Shown piece after piece: positions 27,360 to 36,968 of a stretch of DNA of 64,000 bases; the first letter of the stretch is position 1; each line of letters begins with the position of its first letter. The notes under the pieces are model-generated. The model did no database searches, was not told where the DNA came from, and saw only the letters and a program-made list of their open reading frames with translations. Location: NCBI GenBank assembly GCA_015655015.1, contig JAATFV010000101.1:1-64000 (forward strand), written 5' to 3'. This DNA comes from Chitinophagales bacterium (lineage in GTDB: Bacteria > Bacteroidota > Bacteroidia > Chitinophagales > Chitinophagaceae). The position numbers and the translations under genes are program-made.

Positions 27360-29654
27360 ATGAAGAAGATCGCCTTACTGCTCTTGCCATCAATCAGTCT
27401 ATTCAATCTCTCCCAGGCCCAGGAATCAAAAAACAAACAGGAAGTCGATTATGTAAACACTATCATCGGAACTCCTTTTGCCGGTTTTGCCGAAGGATTG
27501 GAAGGAGGGGGGACAATACCCGCTGTCGGCAGGCCTTATGCCATGACAAATTTTCTGGCGCAAACCGGGGAGAGCAAGATGGGCCGAACCTCTTATGTTT
27601 ATGAGGATAAAAGCATCATGGGCTTTTTAGCCTCTCACCAGCCAACGGTATGGATGGGTGACTATGGTTATGTCTCTATCATGCCGCAGGTGGGTGACCT
27701 TAAGCTTTTACCAAAGGAACGTGCTTTGCCTTTCAATCATGCCGATGAGGTGACCAAACCATATTATTATTCCGTACTACTGAATGCCGGCGATAATCAA
27801 AAGATAAAAGCGGAGATAACTGCGGCTTCCCGAACCGCTATCTTTCGATTTACTTTTCCTGCTGCTGAAAAGGCGCATCTTATCATACAGGGCATCAATT
27901 TAAATCCCGAACTGACAGACCCTTCCAATGACTATAAAGACAGGATCAGGAAGCTGAAAGGGTATGTAAAAATAGACAAGGATAAGAACGAGGTCACCGG
28001 TTATAACCCCGATCGGGTATCTGCGCAGCTGGGTCCTGAAATGCCCGGCTTTAAAGGATATTTTGTCATTCAGTTCGATAAGCCCATAACGTCCTTTGGA
28101 ACCTGGGATAAAACGTCTGTAAGTCCTTCTTCCGTTGAACAATATGGAACAAGGATGGGCGCCTATCTTGATTTTAAAACGCAGGAAGGAGAAAAGATCA
28201 CCGTTCGCATCGCCACTTCCTTCATCAGCCTGGAGCAGGCAAGGGCCAACCTGGAGAAAGAAGTACCCGGCTGGGATTTTGATAAATTGGCCGCCTCTAC
28301 CCGCGCTGCCTGGCAGAATGATCTGAGCCGTATAAAAGTGGAAGGCGTCTCAGAAGATAAGAAAGCTATTTTTTATACGGCCATGTTTCATACGATGCAG
28401 TTTCCCCGTGAGTTTTCAGAATACGGAAAATATTACAGCGCCTTCGATGATAAGATCCATGAAGGCAGCTCTTATACGGATTATTCCCTTTGGGACACTT
28501 ACCGCGCCTTGCACCCTTTGTTGTTGTTTACCCAGCCGGACCGGGTAAACGGATTGATCACAGCTCTTCTCCAGATGTATCAACAGGGAGGACGGTTGCC
28601 CATGTGGCCCAACCCTGCTGAAACAAATATTATGATCAGCACGCATGCCGATGCCGTGATCGCAGATGCGTATATAAAGGGTTTTCGCGGTTATGATGTC
28701 AACCTCGCGTACGAGGCTTTATTAAAAGACGCCATGGTGCCTCCGGATAATGATACATCGCTCCCTTACGCTGACCGCGATAAATGGAGGGGTTATGAAT
28801 CAAGGGCCGGTTTGACCGCTTTTAACAGCATCGGTTATGTCCCTTTTGGCAAAACAGCAGAATCCGTTTCCCGAACCATTGAGTATTCTTCCGATGATTA
28901 TTCCGTAGCACAGCTGGCAAAGGCGCTGGGTAAAACAAGTGACTATGACCGCATACTGCGGTGGAGCAAGAACTATAAGAACCTGTATGATCCAAAGTCT
29001 GGTTTTTTTATTCCTAAAAAAGCGGATGGAGAATTTTTACATTTCAATCCAAAAGATAAGCTGGGCAGGCAGGATGGATTTACAGAAGGTGACCAGTGGA
29101 CCTATCTTTTTGGCGCGATGCAGGATATCCCCGGGATGATAGAGCTGATGGGCGGTAAGGAAAAGTTTGCCGCCAAGCTGGATGAAAATTTCGAAGGCAA
29201 CCATTACCACCATGATAATGAACCCGGCCATCATTATACCTACTTGTATGATTATTGCGGCCAGCCATGGAAAACACAGGAGCTGATAAGAAAACATACC
29301 ACCGAAAATTTTCGTAACCAGCCCCTGGGCATTAACGGGAATGAAGACTGCGGCCAGATGGCGGCCTGGTATATTTTTGGGGTAATGGGTTTTTATCCTG
29401 TAACTCCTGCTTCAGGAATATATGCTATCGGCGCCCCTCAATTTCCGAAGCTCACTTTGCATTACAGGGCGGGTAATCAGCCGAAGACATTGACTATTAT
29501 AGCCGAAAATATTTCTGAAGAAAACAAATATATTCAGCAGGCAACATTAGACGGGAAAGTTATTGAACATCCCTTCATAACGCACGAGGCCATTATCAGT
29601 GGTAATAAGCTGGTTTTTAAAATGGGGCCTCAGCCTGATAAAAACTGGAAGTAG
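27360..29654 (+). CDS. GH92-family alpha-mannosidase, exported
   Basis: 764 residues. The start at 27360 is chosen because it opens the signal peptide MKKIALLLLPSISLFNLSQA. The upstream in-frame codons from 27201 look non-coding and would precede the promoter box. The family N-terminal beta domain begins VDYVNTIIGTPFAGFAEG. The catalytic (alpha/alpha)6 domain has YSLWDTYRALHPLLLF, EGDQWTYLFGAMQD (the segment expected to hold the general acid) and GNEDCGQMAAWYIFGVMGFY with the conserved acidic pair. GH92 enzymes are calcium-dependent exo-alpha-mannosidases. The gene stands alone, not next to a susCD pair. Confidence 0.92.
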   Translation: MKKIALLLLPSISLFNLSQAQESKNKQEVDYVNTIIGTPFAGFAEGLEGGGTIPAVGRPYAMTNFLAQTGESKMGRTSYVYEDKSIMGFLASHQPTVWMGDYGYVSIMPQVGDLKLLPKERALPFNHADEVTKPYYYSVLLNAGDNQKIKAEITAASRTAIFRFTFPAAEKAHLIIQGINLNPELTDPSNDYKDRIRKLKGYVKIDKDKNEVTGYNPDRVSAQLGPEMPGFKGYFVIQFDKPITSFGTWDKTSVSPSSVEQYGTRMGAYLDFKTQEGEKITVRIATSFISLEQARANLEKEVPGWDFDKLAASTRAAWQNDLSRIKVEGVSEDKKAIFYTAMFHTMQFPREFSEYGKYYSAFDDKIHEGSSYTDYSLWDTYRALHPLLLFTQPDRVNGLITALLQMYQQGGRLPMWPNPAETNIMISTHADAVIADAYIKGFRGYDVNLAYEALLKDAMVPPDNDTSLPYADRDKWRGYESRAGLTAFNSIGYVPFGKTAESVSRTIEYSSDDYSVAQLAKALGKTSDYDRILRWSKNYKNLYDPKSGFFIPKKADGEFLHFNPKDKLGRQDGFTEGDQWTYLFGAMQDIPGMIELMGGKEKFAAKLDENFEGNHYHHDNEPGHHYTYLYDYCGQPWKTQELIRKHTTENFRNQPLGINGNEDCGQMAAWYIFGVMGFYPVTPASGIYAIGAPQFPKLTLHYRAGNQPKTLTIIAENISEENKYIQQATLDGKVIEHPFITHEAIISGNKLVFKMGPQPDKNWK

Positions 29655-29686
29655 ATTATTTTAAAAACTTGTTTTACAGAAGTGTA

Positions 29687-29756
29687 AAACGGCGGATGAC
29701 CAGGCTAGCTAAATTGTTATCCCGTTTGGGGAATAGGTCCGGGTCATCCGCCGTTT
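29687..29756. terminator. Long inverted repeat between convergent genes, possible bidirectional terminator
   Basis: AAACGGCGGATGACC (29687-29701) and GGTCATCCGCCGTTT (29742-29756) are a perfect 15-bp inverted repeat with a 40-base loop. It lies between the convergent GH92 and GldFG-like genes. Short T-rich stretches follow on both strands. The long loop is unusual for an intrinsic terminator. Confidence 0.45.
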
Positions 29757-29849
29757 GTTTGTCGGTATTGACGTATACCGTTATCACTCCTGATTTTAAT
29801 AATTTCATCCTGATCAGCCCCCGCTGAGGGGATTGAACAATATAGTGTT

Positions 29850-32162
29850 CTACTTTCTTTTGCGCCTGATCAACAATACGGTGGCGAATGCGACCAGCAG
29901 CGCGGGCAGTATCCATACGAAAAATATTTTTAGCCGAGCCACCTGTTCGGAAGTGACCTTTACCCGGTTGTCCTTTGCGTCCGGACGGGATGTGTCGACC
30001 GGGAATTCTCCGTTGCTGAGCCAGCTGAAGAGGGAGGTGTTGAAGAAGTAATTGGCGGTCTGGAGGGTGTTTCTCTGCAGCTCGTTATTGCTCATAAAGT
30101 CGGCATCCCCTGTGATGACGATACGTTGTTCTTTGCCGCCTATCATTCGGGTCATGGCGATGGCCGTAGGGATGGCCCCTCTTGTGTCGTCGGCAGCGGA
30201 GAAGGTGACGGCAGCGGAGTCCGTCACCAGCCTGCCTTTTTTCAGCCAGCTCTTCTTCTCATCGGTCATCAGCAGGGGCTGTATGGCAAAGCCGTTGGAG
30301 GTCTCATAGCTAAGCCCGGTAGCGCCGGGCATCGACACGACCATGCTGTCGGCCCTTTTCAGGGCTGCGGCTTTCGAGAAGGTGGCCGTCGTGGCCGTCA
30401 TATAGGCCTGCACGAGGTCGGGTGAAAGATCGGTGCTGGGCTGGACGATGGTTCCTTCCATGAGCGATACGCCGAGCGGCTGGAGGATGGGGTCGAGCAG
30501 GGCTTGCTTGCCCGGTTCACCAAGGATCATGAGGTTACCGCCCTTGCCGATATACTGCTGAACTCTTGCCAGTGTGGTCGGGGGGAGTGCCGTCCTGGGA
30601 TCGGCGATCACCAGGGTGGATATATCATCCGGGATGTCACGATTGTCGAGCGAAAGGGTGTCGACATCGAAACCTTGGTTGAGCAGGGCATAACGGAAAG
30701 TCTTGAGATTGGTAAGGGCTTTGTATTCCCTTTCGCCCATCTTGTTGATATTCCTTTCGAGGTCTCCCGTCAGGAAGGCGATCTTCGGCACCTTTGCCAG
30801 CAGCAGTCTTTTGAAGGCTGCGGATACTTCGGTCTCGCCGGGGAAGACGGCCATGTCGTCAAAAATGCGCAGGAAGGTGCTCCGGTCTTTGTATTTCAGC
30901 TGCATGACGAAGCGGTTGTTCTCGGGTTTCAGGTCGATGATCTTACGGATCTCCTGCGGTGATATGAATCCTGACAGCTTGATATTGTAGTTCTTTGCCG
31001 TCATTTCGGCGAGGCCTTTCAGGTCCTTTCCTTTTAGCTGCTGCGTGAGATACCGGCTGTTTTGTGTCCCGCTGCTGTCATAATAGTTGACGTATTTGTA
31101 ATCTATGTCGGGCTTGAACCGTGTATAGGATTCCCAGAAAGCGAGGTAGTTGTTCCGCATGTCAGGCAGCCCGTAATAGGCATGATTATCAAGGAGATTG
31201 TTGTAGACGGTGACCTCGAGCTTTTCATCTCCCATCTGACGGATGATGGCCTGGGCATTCGGGGTTAGGGTGCGTGTTTTATTGCTGGTGACGTCCCAGT
31301 AGCCGGTAAGGCTGGGCCGGGAGCTGATATAACCGACGGCCAGCGCCGAGACGACGATGAAAGCGTATCGGGCTGCCTTTACGGATACCGGCTTCGACTC
31401 CCGTCCCGCCTTGAGCTTGTAGATGCTAAGCCCCAAAAAGATATAGGCGATGATGATAAAGTACAGGACATCCTTTGTAGTGATAAGACCGGTGAGCATG
31501 CTGCCCGTACGACCCTGGAGCGATAGAAAATAGGTCAGGTCGCGTACGAAGTCGATATCCTGCCAGAGCGTTCCGATATAGCTGAGGATGCCGATCATCA
31601 CGAAGGTGGCTATGGCAGCCACTACCTGGTAAGTGGTCAGGCAGGACATGAAGAGGCCGATGGCCGAGTATGCGCAAAGGAGCAGGAAAAAGCCCAAGGC
31701 AGCGGACAGGAGCATGCCGGACTCGGGGGACTTGATGTTGAACATTCCTGCGATCATGAAGATACCGACGATGAATACCAGCAGCAGGCTATAGGCCAGC
31801 ATGGCGAGGTACTTACCGAAGATGATCTCGCGAACTTTTATTGGCGAAGAGTAGAGCAGCTTGATAGTGCCGCCGTTGATCTCGCGGCTGATAAGTCCCA
31901 TCGTAAGAAGGGGAATGTAGAGATAGAGGTTCTGCATCACGCTGCTGAATATACCGCCCCGGCCGGTGAAGATCCTGCTGGTCAGGTCGGTCATATAGTC
32001 CAGTCCTCTTCCGCCCATCTCCTGCGTCCTGGCATTGTTGTCCAGCAGGTTGGTATAAGCCAGTGCGCACTGGATGAGGAATACGATCATCAGGAACCAG
32101 GCAATGGGAGAGTAGAACAGCGATCGCAACTCTGTCCTGGCAATTTTAAATATCTTTTTCAT
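29850..32162 (-). CDS. Fused GldF/GldG-type ABC permease and auxiliary protein
   Basis: 770 residues with the same order as the protein at 3452: ABC-2 permease with about six helices in residues 1-240 (SPIAWFLMIVFLIQCALAYT, LISREINGGTIKLLYSSPIK), a helix near 262-280, a GldG-like extracytoplasmic domain, and a final helix followed by RRKRK. It lacks the 280-residue insert of the other copy: KKGRLVTDSAAVTFSAADDT runs straight through. It is the last gene of the minus-strand SusCD operon, 20 bases after its ATPase. Its role with that system, perhaps export or envelope energisation, is unknown. Confidence 0.88.
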   Translation of the reverse strand: MKKIFKIARTELRSLFYSPIAWFLMIVFLIQCALAYTNLLDNNARTQEMGGRGLDYMTDLTSRIFTGRGGIFSSVMQNLYLYIPLLTMGLISREINGGTIKLLYSSPIKVREIIFGKYLAMLAYSLLLVFIVGIFMIAGMFNIKSPESGMLLSAALGFFLLLCAYSAIGLFMSCLTTYQVVAAIATFVMIGILSYIGTLWQDIDFVRDLTYFLSLQGRTGSMLTGLITTKDVLYFIIIAYIFLGLSIYKLKAGRESKPVSVKAARYAFIVVSALAVGYISSRPSLTGYWDVTSNKTRTLTPNAQAIIRQMGDEKLEVTVYNNLLDNHAYYGLPDMRNNYLAFWESYTRFKPDIDYKYVNYYDSSGTQNSRYLTQQLKGKDLKGLAEMTAKNYNIKLSGFISPQEIRKIIDLKPENNRFVMQLKYKDRSTFLRIFDDMAVFPGETEVSAAFKRLLLAKVPKIAFLTGDLERNINKMGEREYKALTNLKTFRYALLNQGFDVDTLSLDNRDIPDDISTLVIADPRTALPPTTLARVQQYIGKGGNLMILGEPGKQALLDPILQPLGVSLMEGTIVQPSTDLSPDLVQAYMTATTATFSKAAALKRADSMVVSMPGATGLSYETSNGFAIQPLLMTDEKKSWLKKGRLVTDSAAVTFSAADDTRGAIPTAIAMTRMIGGKEQRIVITGDADFMSNNELQRNTLQTANYFFNTSLFSWLSNGEFPVDTSRPDAKDNRVKVTSEQVARLKIFFVWILPALLVAFATVLLIRRKRK

Positions 32163-32182
32163 ATATTGAAAATGTTAAAGAA

Positions 32183-33112
32183 CTACTGAATCTTTTTGGT
32201 GGATAATTGTTTGAAAATTTCGTCGAGGGCGCTTTTGTCGAGATTGATCTCCTTGAGCCGCCAGCCATTGTGTACACTGGCTTCGATCAGTCTTTCGGAG
32301 ATATCCTGGTCGCCGGTGAAATAGATGCGTACCTGTCTTTCCGTTAGAAAATCGACGCTGGTAACGCCGGCTATCTGGCGCAGCGCTGCTTCTGCGGGCG
32401 GGTTTTCCATACGCATCAGCACGCTGTGCGGAGCGACGTAGTTGTTAAAGGCGTCCATCGTGTCCGAAAAGACGATGCGGCCACCTTCGATCATCTTTAT
32501 CTCTTTGCAGAGCATCTGTACTTCCGTGAGGACATGTGAGGAGAAGATAACGGCGCGGTCGGTGGCGATCTCTTTTATCAGCGCGCGTACTTCGATGATC
32601 TGGTTTGGATCGAGACCGTTGGTGGGCTCATCCAGCACCACCAGTTTCGGGCGATGGATGATGGCCTGCGCGATGCCAACGCGCTGGCGATAACCTCCGG
32701 AGAGGTTGCCGATCAGCCGTTGGCTAAAATGGGTGATACCGCAGCGTTCTTTGGCATCCGCGAGGGCTGACTTGATCTTGTCTTTTGGCATCATCCTGAG
32801 CTCGGCGCAATAGATGAGGTATTCGTCTACTGTCAGATCCATATAAAGGGGAGGGGTTTGCGGAAGGAAGCCGATCTCCTTTTTCGCCTGTTCGGGCTGT
32901 TCTCTTATGTCGATGCCGTTGATGTATACATTACCCTCCGTCTGATTGAGCGCGCCGCACAGGATATTCATCGTGGTCGACTTACCCGCGCCGTTGGACC
33001 CGAGGAGGCCCACGATACCGGTCTGTCCGATCTCGATGTTGATGTCACGGATCGCCCAGGAGCTGCTGTATCTATGGGACAAATGATCGATCTTTACAAT
33101 TGCGTCCTGCAT
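32183..33112 (-). CDS. ABC transporter ATP-binding protein, GldA-like
   Basis: 309 residues with Walker A GSNGAGKST near 37-45, signature LSGGYRQRVG, Walker B LVVLDEP and the switch histidine in FSSHVLTEVQ. It is a close paralogue of the ATPase at 2517. It energises the permease encoded next. It follows the PKD-like lipoprotein gene after 37 bases. Confidence 0.9.
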   Translation of the reverse strand: MQDAIVKIDHLSHRYSSSWAIRDINIEIGQTGIVGLLGSNGAGKSTTMNILCGALNQTEGNVYINGIDIREQPEQAKKEIGFLPQTPPLYMDLTVDEYLIYCAELRMMPKDKIKSALADAKERCGITHFSQRLIGNLSGGYRQRVGIAQAIIHRPKLVVLDEPTNGLDPNQIIEVRALIKEIATDRAVIFSSHVLTEVQMLCKEIKMIEGGRIVFSDTMDAFNNYVAPHSVLMRMENPPAEAALRQIAGVTSVDFLTERQVRIYFTGDQDISERLIEASVHNGWRLKEINLDKSALDEIFKQLSTKKIQ

Positions 33113-33149
33113 TGTTATTGTTTGGTTATAGGTTAATAATAAAGGCTGA

Positions 33150-34667
33150 CTATCTCTCGCGATAGGAGATGCTGGTGATCTTTCCGAATCCCGTCCACGA
33201 CCGTTCGAAGATCAGGGGCTCGTTGGCGTCCACGATGCCGTATTGTTCCAGGGTGCCGTTGGATCCTTCGGTTCCCGAAGGATCGTAGGAACCCACGGAA
33301 AGCCATCTCGCCCATTGTCCATAGAGGGCGGCGTGTTGAACGTCGCTGGCGGTGAAGCGGTCGAAGTTCAGGTAGCTGATTTGGGCCGAGCCCTTATCCA
33401 GCATCAGCTTGCTGCTTTTCAGATAGAGATCGTACTCATACAATTTACCCCCGACGCTATAGAAGAGATATTCGGGATTGGCGCTGACGGCGAAGTTCGT
33501 GGCCTTGTCGATATCGGTGCCGGATATTTGCTGGCAATATACAGGTAGAGATCCGGCCTGGAATTTCGTCAGGTAGCAGGTGGACGTGTTGGGTATTTTA
33601 GTTATCGCATAGGCATACCCCCCGGCGCTCTTGTCCATATAAAGCAGGTCACCGCCTTTCGGAAAGGGGATGTCTCCCGGCGCGGTGGAATCCGGCGGGT
33701 CGGTCGCGTTGGAGGAACTTACCGTGGGCACCATAGCAAAAGAGCGGTTGTCGAGGTTGTACAATATCGTGGCATCTCCGTCGCCGTCGCCGACCACGAA
33801 TGGAGAGGCCCTGAAAGGCGCCTGCCCGACGTACTTATTCAAAGGCAGGTTGTACAGGGGGGAACCGGCGCCGGAACGTATATACAGGTTATTATCGGAT
33901 ATCATAAAGATGGTGATAAAGTAGAAGGCGGGGTCAGCGACCATATTATCTGCTTTGAAGTCTTGCGGGATGTTCCCGGTGACCTCGTAGCGGATATTGT
34001 AGGTGTGCAGCCAGTCGAAGGTTTCGGAATTGATCCGGTTGGTGCCCGATGCGGTAACGACATAGATGCCATACGTGGAGTCGGAGTAGTTGAAAGCGGT
34101 GCTTGTTCTTGTGCAAAGCACTTTATAGGGCTGGCCCTGCGGCGGCATGGAGGAGCCCATTTTTTTCAGCACATCCGTATATTGGGTGAATTTTCCCGCG
34201 ACGACATCATAGGAGAGCATGTCCAGGCGGGAATTACCGGCCACCTCGTTCAATACCAGGTAGCCTTCATATACGTCTGTTTTCACCAGCACGGTGGCCC
34301 TGGTATGAAAAAGGACTCCGGTGGTCTGGTCGGTGACCTTGTATTGCAGGCTGTAGGAGCCGGGGGGCTGAGATACTTTGTACTTCAGGTCCTTATCGGT
34401 GGAGATGACCTGATCTCCCTTTATCTGGTCGAAGAAGGACCATTCGTAGCTATATTTATGCGGGCCATCATGGTCCTGACTGCCTGTCACGACGGGAGAG
34501 ATGGATAAAGTATCGCCAAAGATGGCGGTGTATCCACTAACGGTGTCGATGGAGCTGATGGTCACCTCATTGATGTCGTGGTACTTGTAATTACCGAGTT
34601 CCTTGTCACAGGAGACAAGATAAGCGGCCGGGAGTACCATTAGTATATATATGAAGAGCTTTTTCAT
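33150..34667 (-). CDS. PKD-like family lipoprotein
   Basis: 505 residues with a lipoprotein signal (PAAYLVSC, then DKELGNYKYHDINEV). An Ig/PKD-like domain occupies about 40-120 (ISPVVTGSQDHDGPHKYSYE, QPPGSYSLQYKVTDQTTG). The remainder has repeated strand pairs that suggest a beta-propeller (GYLVLNEVAGNSRLDMLSYD, YLTKFQAGSLPVYCQQISG). In Bacteroidota such proteins are encoded after SusD and DUF4843 genes, as here. It is probably an outer-membrane surface accessory of the SusCD complex. The ligand is unknown. Confidence 0.75.
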   Translation of the reverse strand: MKKLFIYILMVLPAAYLVSCDKELGNYKYHDINEVTISSIDTVSGYTAIFGDTLSISPVVTGSQDHDGPHKYSYEWSFFDQIKGDQVISTDKDLKYKVSQPPGSYSLQYKVTDQTTGVLFHTRATVLVKTDVYEGYLVLNEVAGNSRLDMLSYDVVAGKFTQYTDVLKKMGSSMPPQGQPYKVLCTRTSTAFNYSDSTYGIYVVTASGTNRINSETFDWLHTYNIRYEVTGNIPQDFKADNMVADPAFYFITIFMISDNNLYIRSGAGSPLYNLPLNKYVGQAPFRASPFVVGDGDGDATILYNLDNRSFAMVPTVSSSNATDPPDSTAPGDIPFPKGGDLLYMDKSAGGYAYAITKIPNTSTCYLTKFQAGSLPVYCQQISGTDIDKATNFAVSANPEYLFYSVGGKLYEYDLYLKSSKLMLDKGSAQISYLNFDRFTASDVQHAALYGQWARWLSVGSYDPSGTEGSNGTLEQYGIVDANEPLIFERSWTGFGKITSISYRER

Positions 34668-34699
34668 TCGAAGAAATTTTTGTTGTTAGTCATAATTCT

Positions 34700-35503
34700 C
34701 TATTGGAAGTAGTCGCCCATGGTCATGGGCGTTACCCCATCGGCTTCGAAGATGGTGTTCCCCTGGTAGGCCTGGTCGCTGAGATATCGGTAGGTAAAGC
34801 CGCCATAGTAAAGGCTGTTGGCCTGCTGTTGCTGAGAGGAATATATGTCCACCGACCAGAAGTCCAGCGGCATGCCGGCGATCTGGTTCATCAGTCTGAC
34901 CTTTTTCTCGCTGAAGACCCCGAAATATTGGTCATATTCGTTCCAGTAGGGGCCTGCCTGCAGCATATCGGAGAGGGTGATCTTAAAGGTCTCCATCTGG
35001 ATGGTGTCTCCCGGGGGGATCACGGTCAGATCGTTGCCGACAAGAGATCTGTAAGAGAACTGTGCCTTGAATTGGGTATTGTCCTTCAGCCGCAGCGCGA
35101 GGAATACTGAACTGGTCCTGATCGCCGGGGTACGCCGGAACAGGATAGGAATGGTATCCGTCAATCTGCCGGCGTGTACGATAAAGGAGGAGGGAAGGAC
35201 ATAATCCGTGGAGGCGTCCGCGGTCGAATTGGCGTCCACCGATAGTGCGAATTCCCTGTCCGTCTTGCCGGCCACGCCCGTCACTGCAACCGGGAGCTTG
35301 AAGACCGTGTCTGTAACGGAGCTGCTGCTGAAAGCGAAGGTCACATTCGCCGTATCGGCGTATCGTATCGGGTCGGTATCGGCAATAAGATTAAAATAGA
35401 TATTGTCGGAGGCATTATAGCTGATCAGCGAGGACTTTTTACAGGCCGTGACCGAAAGGAGCGCCAGTCCTCCGATTAGCAAATAATATATGGATGTTTT
35501 CAT
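34700..35503 (-). CDS. DUF4843-like lipoprotein
   Basis: 267 residues with a lipoprotein signal (LALLSVTAC, then KKSSLISYNASDNIYFN). The body is beta-rich, with FAFSSSSVTDTVFKLPVAVTG in the first half and FKITLSDMLQAGPYWN near the end, the pattern seen in DUF4843 proteins. It sits between SusD and the PKD-like protein with gaps of 27 and 32 bases. The function is not established. A surface-exposed role in binding with SusD is likely by context only. Confidence 0.75.
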   Translation of the reverse strand: MKTSIYYLLIGGLALLSVTACKKSSLISYNASDNIYFNLIADTDPIRYADTANVTFAFSSSSVTDTVFKLPVAVTGVAGKTDREFALSVDANSTADASTDYVLPSSFIVHAGRLTDTIPILFRRTPAIRTSSVFLALRLKDNTQFKAQFSYRSLVGNDLTVIPPGDTIQMETFKITLSDMLQAGPYWNEYDQYFGVFSEKKVRLMNQIAGMPLDFWSVDIYSSQQQQANSLYYGGFTYRYLSDQAYQGNTIFEADGVTPMTMGDYFQ

Positions 35504-35530
35504 CAGTTCTTTTTTTTATGTTAACAATCA

Positions 35531-36955
35531 CTAGCGGGTGGTCGTCTCGGACAACGGCAGTGGAACGACATACGCCGGGTTGACTGTAAGAAATAGATAG
35601 GGGTTTGAGGCGTCGGGAACTCCGGTTGCGTTGATCCGTTTGTAATAGAAGAAGAGCTGGCCTTCGCCCCAGAATTCTTTCTGGAACTCTTTTCGCAGTT
35701 CCGTTGGAATATTAGCCGTCGTGGGTAAAGGCACCAATCCCCTGTTACGTCTTGCCGTATTCAAATAGCCCAACGCAGCTGCCGGGTCTGGGTCTGTCTC
35801 GGCCAGCAGGAAATAGAGCTCGCTTTTGCGGATAATTGGTTGTAGAAAACGCCATGGCAGGGTCGTCACCGTGAGATCGGCGTACTTATAAAAGGTGCGA
35901 TAGGATTTGCCGAGGATCTTCCAGCTCTGCGAATAGCGGTAGTCGTTGTCATTGCTTTCAAAGACCGTTCGCAAACGGCTGGAATCCGGCGCCAGGATGG
36001 CGTCATCGGAAAGGGCGGGGCTGAAGAAATTATTGTAGTTGGTGTACAGACCGGGGTTGTAGACGGCGAAGAGCACTTCGGATGAGAAGATCCGGTCGGG
36101 GTTCGTCGGGGCGTTGGCGGCGTCATAGCTGGTCCATGGGAACCATTTTTCGCCTTCGGTGAGCACGGACAGCGCCAGGTCATGCGCCTGTTGCCTGTTG
36201 CGGGCCCAGAGCCAGGCACGGGCCATCAGGGCTTTAACGGCGTAGCTATTCAGGCGCTGATTGCGGTAGCCGGTGTAAAAATCCGGCGTTAACTGCACTC
36301 CGGAAGTAATGACGGGGTCCGCCGCCAGCAATTGCAGGGCTGCGGTATAGTCGGCCATCACTTTCGCCATGACGGCGGAGGCCATAAGGATGGGCTGCGA
36401 CTGGCCGTCCGCTGCCGTATAATAGGGGATGGCGGGAGAGGTGCTGTCTATCGAATAGACGGGACCGAACAGACGGAGCAGGTCAAAATGGACCATGGCC
36501 CGGATGGCGAGGGCTTCTCCTTTTAGCTGGCTGCCGTGTGCCCGGGTCAGGATCTTTTCCTTAATCGCATTGTCGATCTTCGACAGAAAAACATTCGTCG
36601 CCAGGATGGTAGAATAGGCCTGTCTCCAGAGCGAGTCGAAGGTGGTCTGCGCGGTGGCTGAGGAATAGTTGTATCTGGAGAAGACACTCAGATCGATGGC
36701 ATGGGAGATCGAGATGCTCGGCTTGTACCGCTGCGCCATCATTTCGATGGTGGAGGTAGTCAGGTTGGCGCCATAACTCTGATTGTCGGCGAGGGCGATG
36801 TAGAGGCCGTTGAGCGCTTGCTGGAGGGCGTTCTCGTTGCCATAGACCTGGCTTTCCGCGTAAGAAGCCTCCGGCTGCACGTTCAGGTATTTTTTGCAGC
36901 TGCCTGCCAGGAGCGATCCGCAGAGCAGGGGAAGGAATATGTATCTGTAGTTCAT
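35531..36955 (-). CDS. SusD/RagB-family outer-membrane lipoprotein
   Basis: 474 residues. I chose ATG at 36955 (MNYRYIFLPLLCGSLLAGSC, lipidated Cys at the end) over the upstream ATG at 36982, which would overlap the end of susC and displace the signal. SusD features are KKYLNVQPEASYAESQVYGN, the helix LKGEALAIRAMVHFDLLRLFG, and a family-typical end (ELRKEFQKEFWGEGQLFFYY, TVNPAYVVPLPLSE). It pairs with the SusC that ends 14 bases upstream. Confidence 0.92.
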   Translation of the reverse strand: MNYRYIFLPLLCGSLLAGSCKKYLNVQPEASYAESQVYGNENALQQALNGLYIALADNQSYGANLTTSTIEMMAQRYKPSISISHAIDLSVFSRYNYSSATAQTTFDSLWRQAYSTILATNVFLSKIDNAIKEKILTRAHGSQLKGEALAIRAMVHFDLLRLFGPVYSIDSTSPAIPYYTAADGQSQPILMASAVMAKVMADYTAALQLLAADPVITSGVQLTPDFYTGYRNQRLNSYAVKALMARAWLWARNRQQAHDLALSVLTEGEKWFPWTSYDAANAPTNPDRIFSSEVLFAVYNPGLYTNYNNFFSPALSDDAILAPDSSRLRTVFESNDNDYRYSQSWKILGKSYRTFYKYADLTVTTLPWRFLQPIIRKSELYFLLAETDPDPAAALGYLNTARRNRGLVPLPTTANIPTELRKEFQKEFWGEGQLFFYYKRINATGVPDASNPYLFLTVNPAYVVPLPLSETTTR

Positions 36956-36968
36956 AAAAAGCGTTTTA

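Noticed and set aside
29674-29916. An 80-codon minus-strand frame after the GldFG-like gene, including a 44-codon part from an internal ATG
   Set aside because: It overlaps the end of the permease gene in another frame, contains both arms of the 15-bp inverted repeat, and shows no recognisable domain or signal.
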